A stretch of 64,000 bases of DNA from Microbacterium sp. GCS4 (GTDB lineage: Bacteria > Actinomycetota > Actinomycetes > Actinomycetales > Microbacteriaceae). A program made the translations under genes and the position numbers. Positions 20,583 to 32,308 of the stretch are shown here, piece after piece. Positions within the stretch are counted from its first letter, which is position 1. Every line of letters starts with the position of its first letter. The stretch lies in the NCBI RefSeq assembly GCF_001262495.1, contig NZ_LGYE01000001.1, positions 744,001-808,000 on the forward strand, given 5' to 3'. The notes under the pieces were generated by a model. That model had not been told where the DNA came from. It searched no databases and saw nothing but the letters and a program-made list of their open reading frames with translations.

Positions 20583-21890
20583 GTGTTCGTCACCGGTCGT
20601 CTCGCGCTCGCGGTCGCCGTCGGCGTCGTGCCCGTCGTCCTGTCCGGGCTCGCCGGGTTCCCTCCGTACGCGGCGCTGGGGATCTGGATCGCAGTGTGCG
20701 CCGTGCTCGTCGCGCTCGACGTGCTGCTCGCACCCAGCCCGCGCACCGTCGTCGTCACCCGACGCGTGCCGACGAGGACTCGCCTGGGCGAGCTCGTGCC
20801 CGTGAGCGTGGCGCTGCAGAACCAGGGCACCCGCACGCTGCACGCGCTGATCCGCGACGCGTGGCAGCCGACGGCGGGTGCGGGCAGTGACCGCCAGCGC
20901 CTCGTCGTCCCTCCGGGCGAGAGGCGGCGGATCGACATCCCGCTGCTCCCTCGACGCCGTGGCGAGCTCGTGAGCGAGTTCGTGATGATCCGCTCGCGTG
21001 GTCCGCTCGGCCTCGCTGGACGTCAGGCGCGGCATCGCGTGCGTGGGACGGTACGAGTGCTGCCGGCGTTCTCCTCCCGCAAGCACCTGCCGTCCCGGCT
21101 CGCCCGTCTCCGGGAGCTCGACGGCAACACGAGCGTCCAGGTGCGCGGCCAGGGCACCGAGTTCGACTCGCTGCGGGAGTACGTGCGCGGCGACGACGTC
21201 CGCTCTATCGACTGGCGCGCCACGGCGCGCGCGGGGACGACCATGCTGCGCACCTGGCGCCCCGAGCGGGACCGTCACGTCGTGATCATCATCGACACGG
21301 GTCGCACGGCGGCAGCACGCGTCGGCGACGGCACCCGCGTCGACGCCGCGCTCGAGGCATCGCTGCTGCTCGCGGCGCTGGCGGCCCGGGCCGGGGATCA
21401 TGTGCACCTGCTGATGTACGACCGGGTGGTGCGCGCACGGGTCACCGGGGTCGAGGGTGCGGCGCTCCTGCCCGCACTCACCGACGCGATGGCCCCCGTG
21501 CACGCGCGACTCGTCGACACGGACTGGTCCGGCGCGTTCGCGGCGGTGCGCACTCTCACGACCCGCCCCTCACTGATCGTGGTGCTCACGGCACAGGACG
21601 CCGCGGAGTCCGCCCGCGGCTTCCTCGGCGCGTTCCCTGATGCCGGTCGTGCCACCTCGATCCTCGTGGGCTCGGTCACCGACGACGGGATCGCCGATCT
21701 GACGACGCAGCGGGGATCGCGCGAGGAGATCTATCTCGCCGCCGCCGCCGAACGCACCATGCGCGATGCGGAGAACGTCGCCGACGCGATCCGCCGTGCG
21801 GGCGGTGAGGCGATCGCCGCAGACCCCGAGACGATGCCGCCGCGCATCGCAGACCGCTACCTGGAGCTGAAGGCCGCAGGTCGGCTCTGA
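20583..21890 (+). CDS. DUF58-domain protein (MoxR partner)
   Basis: 435 residues. Two N-terminal membrane helices (LALAVAVGVVPVVLSGLAGF and ALGIWIAVCAVLVALDVLL) precede an extracytoplasmic beta domain (about 50-150). The hallmark DUF58 segment (EYVRGDDVRSIDWRATARAG) is followed by a VWA-like fold (HVVIIIDTGRTAAARVGDGT) whose metal-site DxSxS is modified to DTGRT. It starts with GTG directly after the moxR stop with no gap. The pair MoxR-DUF58 is widely conserved; in M. tuberculosis it corresponds to moxR2-Rv3693. Confidence 0.9.
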   Translation: MFVTGRLALAVAVGVVPVVLSGLAGFPPYAALGIWIAVCAVLVALDVLLAPSPRTVVVTRRVPTRTRLGELVPVSVALQNQGTRTLHALIRDAWQPTAGAGSDRQRLVVPPGERRRIDIPLLPRRRGELVSEFVMIRSRGPLGLAGRQARHRVRGTVRVLPAFSSRKHLPSRLARLRELDGNTSVQVRGQGTEFDSLREYVRGDDVRSIDWRATARAGTTMLRTWRPERDRHVVIIIDTGRTAAARVGDGTRVDAALEASLLLAALAARAGDHVHLLMYDRVVRARVTGVEGAALLPALTDAMAPVHARLVDTDWSGAFAAVRTLTTRPSLIVVLTAQDAAESARGFLGAFPDAGRATSILVGSVTDDGIADLTTQRGSREEIYLAAAAERTMRDAENVADAIRRAGGEAIAADPETMPPRIADRYLELKAAGRL

Positions 21891-21914
21891 GACTGCATGT
21901 CGGGGCGCGCCGCG

Positions 21915-22925
21915 TCAGCCTGCCACGAGACGCGGCGTACCCGCCTCGTACTCCACGAGGTCACCGGTCTCACCGCGTCGGTGAGCACGGCCGCCGATCA
22001 CGAGCATGTAGATGAGGAACACCGCGAGCGCCGCGGCCCCGATCCCGATCTTCACCGGCCATGGCAGTGTCCAGCCGGTCACGAAGCCCTCGACGAGCCC
22101 CGCGAGGAACAGCGCGAAGACGAGGCCGATCGCGACGGTCGCGAGGGAGCGCCCCTCGGCCGCGAGCGACTCGGTGCGCGAACGATGACCTGGAGCGACC
22201 CACGACCAGAAGAGGTGCAGACCGCCCGCGGCCGCGACGAAGATGCACGTCATCTCCAGCATCCCGTGCGGCAGGATGTACAGCACCATGATGTCGGCCT
22301 TGTCATGTGCGGCCATGACCGCGCCCGACACCCCCAGGCCCATCGCATTCTGCACCAGCGCGTACACCGGCCAGATCCCCGTGACGCCGAACAGCACGCA
22401 CTGCAAGGCAATCCAGGCGTTGTTGGTCCACACCATTCCCATGAAGACGGCCGCCGGGTTCTCGGTGTAATACCCGGTGAAGCTCTCGTCCGCATACTGC
22501 TCCAGCGCGTCGGGCGGCCCGAGCGTCGCGATCAGCGCAGGATCGGAGGAGATCCACGCCGCGGTGCCCACTGCGACCGCGATGAAGGCGACCGCGATCA
22601 CGAGGGTGGTCCAGCGCAGTCGGTACAGCGCCGCGGGAAGCTGCAGCGTGAAGAACCGCGCGGTCTGCGTGAGGACGCTGTCCGAGGCCCCGGTGAGTCG
22701 CAGTCGGGCGCGCACGAGCACCGTCGACAGGTAGGACCCCTGCGGAGACTCCCCCACCGAGGTCTTCAGCTCGGCGAGATCCGCGGATGCCGCGCGATAG
22801 CGGACGATCAGCTCGTCGACGCCTGCTCCGTCGAGGCGCGCACGGCTCAGCTCCTCCAGGCGTTCCCATTCGGCCCGGCGTGCATCTGTCAGCGCATCGG
22901 CATCCACCTGATTTACTGTACTCAT
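21915..22925 (-). CDS. SpoIIM-like (stage II sporulation protein M family) membrane protein
   Basis: 336 residues. A soluble N-terminal helical part (RRAEWERLEELSRARLDGAG; ELIVRYRAASADLAELKTSV) is followed by five or so membrane helices (WTTLVIAVAFIAVAVGTAAW through VKIGIGAAALAVFLIYMLVI). The NAWIALQCVLFGVTGIWP and LPHGMLEMTCIFVAAAGGLH motifs are typical of the family. This organism is not expected to sporulate. The gene runs against the rest of the cluster and starts head-to-head with the RDD gene: the two ATG codons share CATG at 22923-22926. The same arrangement is known for Rv3694c/Rv3695. Confidence 0.9.
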   Translation of the reverse strand: MSTVNQVDADALTDARRAEWERLEELSRARLDGAGVDELIVRYRAASADLAELKTSVGESPQGSYLSTVLVRARLRLTGASDSVLTQTARFFTLQLPAALYRLRWTTLVIAVAFIAVAVGTAAWISSDPALIATLGPPDALEQYADESFTGYYTENPAAVFMGMVWTNNAWIALQCVLFGVTGIWPVYALVQNAMGLGVSGAVMAAHDKADIMVLYILPHGMLEMTCIFVAAAGGLHLFWSWVAPGHRSRTESLAAEGRSLATVAIGLVFALFLAGLVEGFVTGWTLPWPVKIGIGAAALAVFLIYMLVIGGRAHRRGETGDLVEYEAGTPRLVAG

Positions 22926-23733
22926 GTCTGCCCCGCTCGATACATCCGACGAGGTGCTCTCCGGCGAGGCCGTCGCGATCGACGTGCAGCCCGTCGGCTT
23001 CGTCCTCCGGGCTGCCGGCGCCCTGATCGACATGGCCGTCGGCTTCGGAGTCTTCCTCCTGTGGATCTTCCTGCGCGTCTGGCTGCTCGACGCCGGCGTC
23101 CTCGACGAGGCGACCGATCGGATCGCGACCGTGAGCGCGCTCGTCGTGAGCTTCGTCGTGCTGCCGATCACGATGGAGGTGGCTCTCAAAGGCCGCAGCT
23201 TCGGCAAGCTCGCGGTCGGCGGTCGCATCGTGCGCATCGACGGCGGTGCGACCGGATTCCGTCACGCCTTCATCCGCGCCCTGCTCGGCGTGCTCGAGAT
23301 CTACATGACGCTGGGGAGCGTGGCGGTGCTCTCCGGTGTCTTCAGCTCTCGTTCGCAGCGCCTCGGCGACATGGTCGCGGGGACGTACAGCCAGCGGGTG
23401 CGCACGCCGAAGCTCGCGCCTTCCGTGCCGGTGCTCCCGCCCTCCCTCGCGGGGTGGGCGCAGATCGCCGATGTCGCCCGGCTCCCCGACCGTCTCGCAC
23501 GGCGCATCTCGCAGTTCCTGCAGACCGCGCCGCGGCTGGTGCCGACCGCACGTGCGCGCGTCGCCCACGATCTGCTCGCCGAGGCGTCGGCCTTCGTCTC
23601 CCCGCTTCCCCCGGTCCCGGCCGAGCAGGTGCTCGTCGGCATCACGGTGCTGCGGCGCGAGCGAGAGCGCCGAGCGCTCGAGAACGCCGACCGTCGCGCC
23701 GAGAAGCTCACCGGACGCCGCGTCGGCGTCTGA
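22924..23733 (+). CDS. RDD-family membrane protein
   Basis: 269 residues. The RDD domain lies in residues 15-160: VGFVLRAAGALIDMAVGFGV (the R and D of RDD), a second helix VSALVVSFVVLPITMEVALK, GRSFGKLAVGGRIVRIDG, and SQRLGDMVAGTYSQRV near 140-160. The C-terminal 110 residues are soluble and helical. RDD proteins have been linked to transport or membrane complexes. It completes the MoxR cluster. No ribosome site lies before the ATG; the region upstream is inside the oppositely oriented SpoIIM gene. Confidence 0.9.
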   Translation: MSAPLDTSDEVLSGEAVAIDVQPVGFVLRAAGALIDMAVGFGVFLLWIFLRVWLLDAGVLDEATDRIATVSALVVSFVVLPITMEVALKGRSFGKLAVGGRIVRIDGGATGFRHAFIRALLGVLEIYMTLGSVAVLSGVFSSRSQRLGDMVAGTYSQRVRTPKLAPSVPVLPPSLAGWAQIADVARLPDRLARRISQFLQTAPRLVPTARARVAHDLLAEASAFVSPLPPVPAEQVLVGITVLRRERERRALENADRRAEKLTGRRVGV

Positions 23734-23787
23734 GGCAGCGTCCGCGTCGTCCGCGGCGTCGTCGGTCGACCGTGTGGCGACGACGCG

Positions 23788-23997
23788 TCAGGCGCGGAGC
23801 GCCTCGTGCCGCACCACGAGCCAGCCGGCGGGGACCGACAGACGATCGGCGTGCGGCGCGCACAGGTCGTGCGCGTGGGGATGGTTCGCGGCGCCGAGCG
23901 GGCCCAGCGCCGCCATCTGGTCGCCGTAGTCGTAGGTGAGCGTCGCCACCGCTTCTCGCGCGCAGCCGACCTTCGAGCAGAGTCTTCCGTCCATCAC
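23788..23997 (-). CDS. DUF3499-family small protein
   Basis: 69 residues at most (GTG 23995; ATG 23992 gives 68). The conserved pattern LCSKVGCAREAVATLTYDYG, HDLCAPHADRLSVPAGW is that of the actinobacterial DUF3499 family (Rv3258c). The Cys-rich start and the C-x2-H pair suggest a zinc-binding fold. Function is not established. It is divergent from the metallopeptidase gene, as in M. tuberculosis Rv3258c/Rv3259. Confidence 0.88.
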   Translation of the reverse strand: MMDGRLCSKVGCAREAVATLTYDYGDQMAALGPLGAANHPHAHDLCAPHADRLSVPAGWLVVRHEALRA

Positions 23998-24065
23998 CGT
24001 CAGGCTACGTCCGCTCGGACTCGGTTCGTGGATGCCGCGCCGCCGGTTCCTCCCTCGGTTCGGCC

Positions 24066-24071
24066 TAGACT
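24066..24071 (+). promoter_or_regulatory. Putative -10 box for the leaderless metallopeptidase gene
   Basis: TAGACT ends 6 bases before the ATG at 24078; no ribosome binding site is present in the gap. Confidence 0.5.
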
Positions 24072-24077
24072 TTCGCT

Positions 24078-24500
24078 ATGCCTCGTCGTGCCCGCTCCTC
24101 CGCCGCCCCTCGTCGTGGAGCGCGCCACGGACGGCACGGACGTCTGGGGCGGAGCGAGGTCGTCCGGCCGCCGCTCGCGCCGCTGGACGGGCGGATCGAC
24201 CGGTTCGACCTGACCGTCGGAACCGCCGTCGAGTTCCTCAGGGGCACGTGGCCCGAGCTGGAGGAGGTGCGGTTCGAGATCGGCGCGATGCCCGCCTTCG
24301 ACGGTGGCGACGAGGTCCCGCGGTGGTACCTGGACCGGCAGAACAGCCGCATCGTGCTGTTCCGGCTCCCGATCGAACGGATGCTGCCGCCGGGCCACGA
24401 CGACGGCGCGCATCGACGCATGGCGATCGAGAGCGCGGTGTTCCGTGCCGCGGCCGAGTACGTGGGCCGTGAGCCCTGGGATCTCGGTCACGACCACTGA
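24078..24500 (+). CDS. Rv3259-type metallopeptidase-family protein
   Basis: 140 residues. After a basic, probably disordered N-terminus (SSAAPRRGARHGRHGRLGRS) comes the conserved core DRFDLTVGTAVEFLRGTWPE, EVRFEIGAMP, NSRIVLFRLPIERM and HRRMAIESAVFRAAAEYVGR. Databases label the family metallopeptidase-like because of similarity to the minimal gluzincin group, but here the HExxH zinc motif is not visible, so catalytic activity is doubtful. It is paired with DUF3499. Confidence 0.82.
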   Translation: MPRRARSSAAPRRGARHGRHGRLGRSEVVRPPLAPLDGRIDRFDLTVGTAVEFLRGTWPELEEVRFEIGAMPAFDGGDEVPRWYLDRQNSRIVLFRLPIERMLPPGHDDGAHRRMAIESAVFRAAAEYVGREPWDLGHDH

Positions 24501-24551
24501 ACGGACGCCCCTAGGCTCACGTCCCGAAGATCGCCCGCGTCGCGCTACCCC

Positions 24552-25930
24552 TCAGGGATAGACCGTGATGCTCTGCTGCGCTCCCGCGGCCGGCCACACC
24601 GGCCAGCCGGCCAGCGCCCCGGCTGCGGACATCGTCACGGAGGCGTGCACCGGAGACGAGGGCGTCACCGAGTAGACGGTACGCGGGTCGAGGTCCACGG
24701 CCGCCGAGGAGCCGGCGGGCACGGTGACCGTCGTGGGGTCCCCGGCCCCCTGTTCCGCGATCTCGACCTCGGCATCCTGTTCCTCGTCGTTCACGAGAAC
24801 CAGCCGAGGGTCAGGACCGTCGGGGACCGCCACCAGGACCTCGGAGTCGAACTCGGGGGCGGGCAGGAGCCACGCGAAGTCGGTCTGCGGCCCTGAGCCG
24901 TCCTGTTCGCGCACACCGGCCAGGACGGGGACGTCGGCATCGACCTCGACGGTGTACTCCCCCGGCGGCACGGCTGACAGCGAGAGCTCGGTCGGCTCGT
25001 CGGCCGTGAGCGGAATGGGCAACTCCACGACGGAGGAGGACTCGCCGACCGTGCGGACGGTCACGACCGCCTGAGCATCGTTCTCGGGCGACATCAGGCG
25101 GACGACCGCCGTCTCGCTGCCGTCCGCCGGGCTCTCGATCACCTGGACGCCCGGGATGACGGGATGCCGCTGAGGAGCCGTCACGGCGTCCTGGAGGTCG
25201 GCGCCGGCGGGGTCGAGGGTCCGGGTGAGCGAGGACTGCAGCACGGCGCGCACCGGGGACCCCGTGGTCGTGACCTTCACGACCGGGATCTCCGAGCCGC
25301 TCGCGATCGACGTCAGCGGAAGAGCGACCTGCGCTCCGGCCGGTACGATCACGGACGTCGATGCGCGCACGGTGCCGAAGAGCGACAGCGTCACCGTCGA
25401 GGGCACCGCGCCGGGGTTCGTGAGCACGATCAGGTCCTTGGCCCCGGTCGCGACCGTGCCGCCGAGCAGCCAGGATTCGGTGCTCGTCGGGCGGCACGGG
25501 GCCGCGGCGAAGCCGAACAGGTCCTGCTCCGCCAGGTTGACGGACTCGGTCGCCCCGAGCAGCGGCGCGATGCGCCCATCCACCTCGCCGACGAGCCGGC
25601 GGACGTCGCCGGCTCCGACGAGGTCGTCGACGCGGAGGGCGGTCGATTCGGGTGCGCCGTCGGACCCTCCCGAGGTGATCGTCGGCGTCGCCGCCGAGAC
25701 CATCTCGAACGGATTGGCGGAGTCGCGTCCGAGAGCACGGAAGTCGCCGTTGCACACGAGTACCGTGTCGCCCGGCATCGGGGTCACGTCGGCCTGAGCC
25801 GGCTCGTGCGAGACGGTGGGCCACGGCGCGGCGATCGCGAGCACAGCGCCCACGACGCACGCGGCCGCGACCACGGCCCCGGTGAGCACGCGGGCGCTCG
25901 TCGCTGCCACACGGAAGACTCGATTGCCGT

Positions 25931-25934
<4 letters not shown>
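24552..25934 (-). CDS. DUF5719-family exported protein
   Basis: 460 residues. The N-terminus (MNGNRVFRVAATSARVLTGA, then VVAAACVVGAVLAIAAPWP) is a signal anchor. The rest is beta-rich and acidic with repeated immunoglobulin-like strands (GAKDLIVLTNPGAVPSTVTL; PDPRLVLVNDEEQDAEVEIA). It is the typical downstream partner of the large glycosyltransferase/membrane protein in Microbacteriaceae. Its start overlaps the upstream stop by 4 bases. No enzymatic residues are evident; a structural or regulatory envelope role for the GT product is inferred from linkage only. Confidence 0.8.
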
Positions 25935-29089
<3,155 letters not shown>

Positions 29090-29098
29090 GACGTGGTC

Positions 29099-29104
29099 AG
29101 CCTA
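29099..29104 (-). promoter_or_regulatory. Putative -10 box for the large glycosyltransferase gene
   Basis: TAGGCT on the minus strand ends 9 bases before the ATG. The spacing allows a very short leader or a leaderless transcript. Confidence 0.35.
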
Positions 29105-29172
29105 AGCGGCTCGGCCCCGGGTCTGCGGCAGTGGCTCCGGCGTGGCCGCGAAGCCGGAGGCGACGCGGCTGG

Positions 29173-29490
29173 TCAGCTGGCGCGGCGCTTGAGCTTGCGG
29201 CGCTCGCGCTCGGAGAGACCGCCCCAGATGCCGAATCGCTCGTCGTTGTTGAGCGCGTACTCGAGGCATTCTCCGCGGACGTCGCACGATGTGCAGATCC
29301 GCTTCGCGTCGCGGGTGGAACCGCCCTTCTCGGGGAAGAAGGCCTCCGGATCCGTCTGCGAGCACAGGGCGTCGGTCTGCCACGCCAGAGCGTTGTCGTC
29401 GTCGGACTCGACCTTTCGAACCCCGGGAACGCCGAGGTTGATCGGATCGACGAACCAGTTCTCCGGTACGTCCGAACGGTAACCCGTCAT
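29173..29490 (-). CDS. whiB2: WhiB2-type iron-sulfur transcription factor
   Basis: 105 residues. Four cysteines C43, C66, C69 and C75 are spaced as C-x22-C-x2-C-x5-C and bind the 4Fe-4S cluster. The GIWGGLSERERRKLKRR segment is the WhiB turn and DNA-contact region. WhiB2/WhmD controls septation and division genes in mycobacteria and Streptomyces. ATG 29488-29490 has GGAG 6 bases upstream; a longer frame begins inside the promoter and is rejected. The neighbourhood (DUF3499, metallopeptidase, manA) matches whiB2 (Rv3260c). Confidence 0.93.
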   Translation of the reverse strand: MTGYRSDVPENWFVDPINLGVPGVRKVESDDDNALAWQTDALCSQTDPEAFFPEKGGSTRDAKRICTSCDVRGECLEYALNNDERFGIWGGLSERERRKLKRRAS

Positions 29491-29539
29491 CTCGATCTCC
29501 AACCCTTGTTCCGCCCCCTCGGCGGGCCGTGCACCACTA

Positions 29540-29568
29540 ATTACACCCGTGTGATTCGCTGCGGTCAA
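29540..29568 (-). promoter_or_regulatory. Promoter of whiB2
   Basis: TTGACC (29563-29568) and TGTAAT (29540-29545) on the minus strand form a -35/-10 pair with a 17-base spacer. The predicted start leaves a leader of about 40 bases before the whiB2 ATG. This is the best classical promoter in the window. Confidence 0.75.
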
Positions 29569-29640
29569 GTCGCGGATCGTAAACCCTCAATCATGTCTTG
29601 AAGGTTCATGGACGTTCTTCGGCGTGTCGCGCCCGCCGAG

Positions 29641-30786
29641 TCACGCTCGCGAGCGAGGTGCAGCACCCGGCGTGGCGATGAAGGCCTCGCCCCGACCGGA
29701 CAGGGTGAGCGACGTCTCCTCTGCGCCGGCGAAGACGACCGTGCCGACGGGGACGCGCGTCGCGCTCCCGTCCGCTCCCGTCACCGAGACCTCCCCCGCG
29801 GTCGCGAGGACCATCGTCGGACCCTCGACGGTCAGCTCGAGCGCCTCCCCGGTCAGTTCCGCGCGACGGAGCGCGAAGTCCTCGATCGGCACGGAGTACT
29901 CGGTGAGCGCTCCCTCCGTATCGGGTCGCAGGACCGGGACCTCACCCGGCGCGGTGTCGAGCACGGACAGCAGCTCCGGCACGTCGATCCGCTTCGGAGT
30001 GAGGCCGCCACGGAGGACGTTGTCGCTCGCGGCCATGATCTCGACGCCCAAGCCGGAGATGTACGCGTGAAGCAGGCCCGCGCGGAGGAACACGCCCTCG
30101 CCGCGGCGCAGGACGACGTGGTTCATGAGGAGGGCGACGACGACGCCCGGGTCACCCGGGTAGGTGTCGGCGATCGTCGCCACGGCCCGGAGGGTGGTGG
30201 CCCACTCCCCCGTCTCCGCTGCCGCCGCGGAGCGGACCGACGAGATCACCTCGTCGACCTCGACCTGTGCATGCCCGGAGAGCAGCCAGCCGATCGCGTC
30301 GCGCAGAACGTCGCCGTCGCCTCGCAACCGGGCGGCGAGCGCGGCGACGCCTTCTCCGTCACCCAGCGCACGCAGCAGCTCGAGCGTCGCATCGACCGGC
30401 CGCAGCCCGCTCAAGGACTCGAATCGATCGCTGAGGGCGACGATCAGCTCGGGCTTGTGGTTGTCGTCGCGGTAGTTGCGGGTGGGATCGTCCATCCCGA
30501 GAGCGGACTCGCGAGCCCAGCCGTCCTTGGCCTGCGCGATCGTGGGATGGACCTGGATCGACAGCGGGGATGCCGCGGCGAGCAGTTTGAGCAGATAGGG
30601 AAGCCGTCCGCCGGTGACGGCATCGAGGGTTCCTCCCCCGGCCACGTCGGCGGGGTCGCCGGGGTGGTCGCCGAACCACACCTCGGCTTCGGGAACGGCG
30701 GACGGTCTTCTCCCCTCAAGCTCGGCCAGAAGGGTGTGCGATCCCCAGGCGTAGTCGCGCGGAACGTTCGTCAGGCTCAGCAGCAT
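29641..30786 (-). CDS. manA: Mannose-6-phosphate isomerase, class I
   Basis: 381 residues, normal for the type I enzyme. It interconverts fructose-6-phosphate and mannose-6-phosphate for GDP-mannose and wall glycans. Family motifs: AEVWFGDHPG near 35, SIQVHPTIAQAKDGWARE (zinc ligands Gln/His), YRDDNHKPELIVAL (zinc Glu) and the LRAGLLHAYISGLGVEIMA, DNVLRGGLTPKRIDVPEL region. ATG 30784-30786 was chosen since the family begins near this point; a longer upstream frame has no support. It links the whiB2 block to the polysaccharide locus. Confidence 0.95.
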   Translation of the reverse strand: MLLSLTNVPRDYAWGSHTLLAELEGRRPSAVPEAEVWFGDHPGDPADVAGGGTLDAVTGGRLPYLLKLLAAASPLSIQVHPTIAQAKDGWARESALGMDDPTRNYRDDNHKPELIVALSDRFESLSGLRPVDATLELLRALGDGEGVAALAARLRGDGDVLRDAIGWLLSGHAQVEVDEVISSVRSAAAAETGEWATTLRAVATIADTYPGDPGVVVALLMNHVVLRRGEGVFLRAGLLHAYISGLGVEIMAASDNVLRGGLTPKRIDVPELLSVLDTAPGEVPVLRPDTEGALTEYSVPIEDFALRRAELTGEALELTVEGPTMVLATAGEVSVTGADGSATRVPVGTVVFAGAEETSLTLSGRGEAFIATPGAAPRSRA

Positions 30787-30876
30787 GTGACCAGGGTAGG
30801 GGTCTGCGCCGACACGATGCGACCCGGACGTGGGCGCCGTGCGCGTCGCACCCGGTGCGCGCTCGGGTGCGCGCGG

Positions 30877-30882
30877 TAGCCT
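30877..30882 (+). promoter_or_regulatory. Putative -10 box for the first O-antigen-ligase-like gene
   Basis: TAGCCT ends 7 bases before the ATG at 30890, and no ribosome site is present, suggesting a leaderless transcript that heads the ligase pair. Confidence 0.5.
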
Positions 30883-30889
30883 GAACGCG

Positions 30890-32308
30890 ATGGCGCAGTA
30901 CACCAAGCATCCGGCGGCAGCTCCGCCCCAGGCCCCTGAGCGGGAGTCGACGGGGCATCTTCTGCTGCGCGGCTACATCATCCTCGTGCTGTTCGCCGTG
31001 TTCGCCCACGCCGCGGTCTACAACCTCGTCGGCGGTTACGGTGCGGCCGCGGTCCTCGCAGGGTTCCTCATCGCGACGCTCGCGATCGGCATCCCGATGG
31101 TCGCCCGCCGCCGTCCGCAGCGCTTCGCCTGGCGTCGGCTGCCCTGGGCCGCGACCGCCTACACGGCTCTGGCGCTGATCTCGGTCGCCTGGTCGCAGTG
31201 GCGCGAATCGACGCTCCTCACCTGGGCGCTGCTCGCGACGGTCACCGTGAACGCCCTGTTCATCGTCCACGTGCTCTCGTGGAACGAGATCGTGCGCGCG
31301 CTGGCCTCGGCGTTCAAGTGGATCCTCGGGCTCTCCCTCGCGCTCGAGCTCTGGGTCGCACTGATCGTGCACGGGCCGATCCTCCCGAACTTCTTCGTCC
31401 GTCCGGAGGGGGAGAAGATCAACGCGCACTGGTACTGGGTGCGCGGCAACCTCCTCGACGGCGACCGCATCCAGGGGATCGTCGGCAACTCGAACCTGCT
31501 CGCCATCATCAGCCTCTTCGCGATCATCGCGTTCGGCGTGCGCTTCGCGGCGCGCGCCCGCTGGCGGACCACGCTCGCGCTGTGGATGCTGCTCGCCGCA
31601 TACTTCCTGCTGCGCGCAGGCTCGGCGACCGCGTACGCGTGCGCCGCCGCCGCCGGGGTGGTGCTGGTGGTGGCGCTCCTGATGCGACGCCAGCGCACCC
31701 CGGGCGGCCGCACCCGCCTGTACATGATCTTCTTCGGTGGAGGCGCCGTGCTCGTCGCCGCCGCGTGGGCGCTGCGCGAGCCGCTCCTGTCGCTGCTGGG
31801 CCGCAGCGGCGACCTCACGGGACGCTCCGACCGCATCTGGACCAAGGTCCTGGAGCGCGCAGCGGAGCATCCGGTGTTCGGCAACGGATTCTCGAGCCCC
31901 TGGGTGCCCTACGATCCGGCGTTCGACGGATGGATCGTCGACCACGGGATCACGGTGTTCCACGCCCACAACATGTGGCTGGACGTGCTGATGCAGCTCG
32001 GCGTCGTGGGCGTCGTGCTGATGGCGCTCGCCTATCTGAGCCTGCTGTGGCGATCCTGGTTCTTCGCGGTCGACCGCCCGCGGTGGGATCTGACGAGCGA
32101 CCGTCCGTACTCCCCGATCACCCTGCTGCCGAGCCTCTTCACAGTCGTGCTGCTCGTGCAGGGCCTCACCGAGTCCACGCCCATCATGCTGTGGGGCTGG
32201 ATGCTCCTCGTGATGCTGTCGTTCAAGATCAAGTCGATCCCCCTGATCGGCGTCGGCGAGCGGGACCGTGTCATCGAGCATGGCGAGAGAGCGCGGCGGG
32301 TTCCGTGA
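30890..32308 (+). CDS. O-antigen ligase/polymerase-like membrane protein (1)
   Basis: 472 residues with about eleven membrane helices. It has the Wzy_C-type signature region: GRSDRIWTKVLERAAEHPVF, then GNGFSSPWVPYDPAF and FHAHNMWLDVLMQLGVVGVV with the conserved His. These proteins join or polymerise lipid-linked glycans outside the membrane. It overlaps the second ligase-like gene by 4 bases (GTGA). The N-terminal 30 residues are polar and cytoplasmic. Confidence 0.85.
   Translation: MAQYTKHPAAAPPQAPERESTGHLLLRGYIILVLFAVFAHAAVYNLVGGYGAAAVLAGFLIATLAIGIPMVARRRPQRFAWRRLPWAATAYTALALISVAWSQWRESTLLTWALLATVTVNALFIVHVLSWNEIVRALASAFKWILGLSLALELWVALIVHGPILPNFFVRPEGEKINAHWYWVRGNLLDGDRIQGIVGNSNLLAIISLFAIIAFGVRFAARARWRTTLALWMLLAAYFLLRAGSATAYACAAAAGVVLVVALLMRRQRTPGGRTRLYMIFFGGGAVLVAAAWALREPLLSLLGRSGDLTGRSDRIWTKVLERAAEHPVFGNGFSSPWVPYDPAFDGWIVDHGITVFHAHNMWLDVLMQLGVVGVVLMALAYLSLLWRSWFFAVDRPRWDLTSDRPYSPITLLPSLFTVVLLVQGLTESTPIMLWGWMLLVMLSFKIKSIPLIGVGERDRVIEHGERARRVP

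Noticed and set aside
24078..24500. Active zinc metallopeptidase
   Set aside because: The HExxH motif is not visible, so only the family name is retained.
29491..29568. N-terminal extension of WhiB2
   Set aside because: The frame is open to 29568 but covers the TTGACC/TGTAAT promoter, and a better-placed ribosome site supports ATG 29490.
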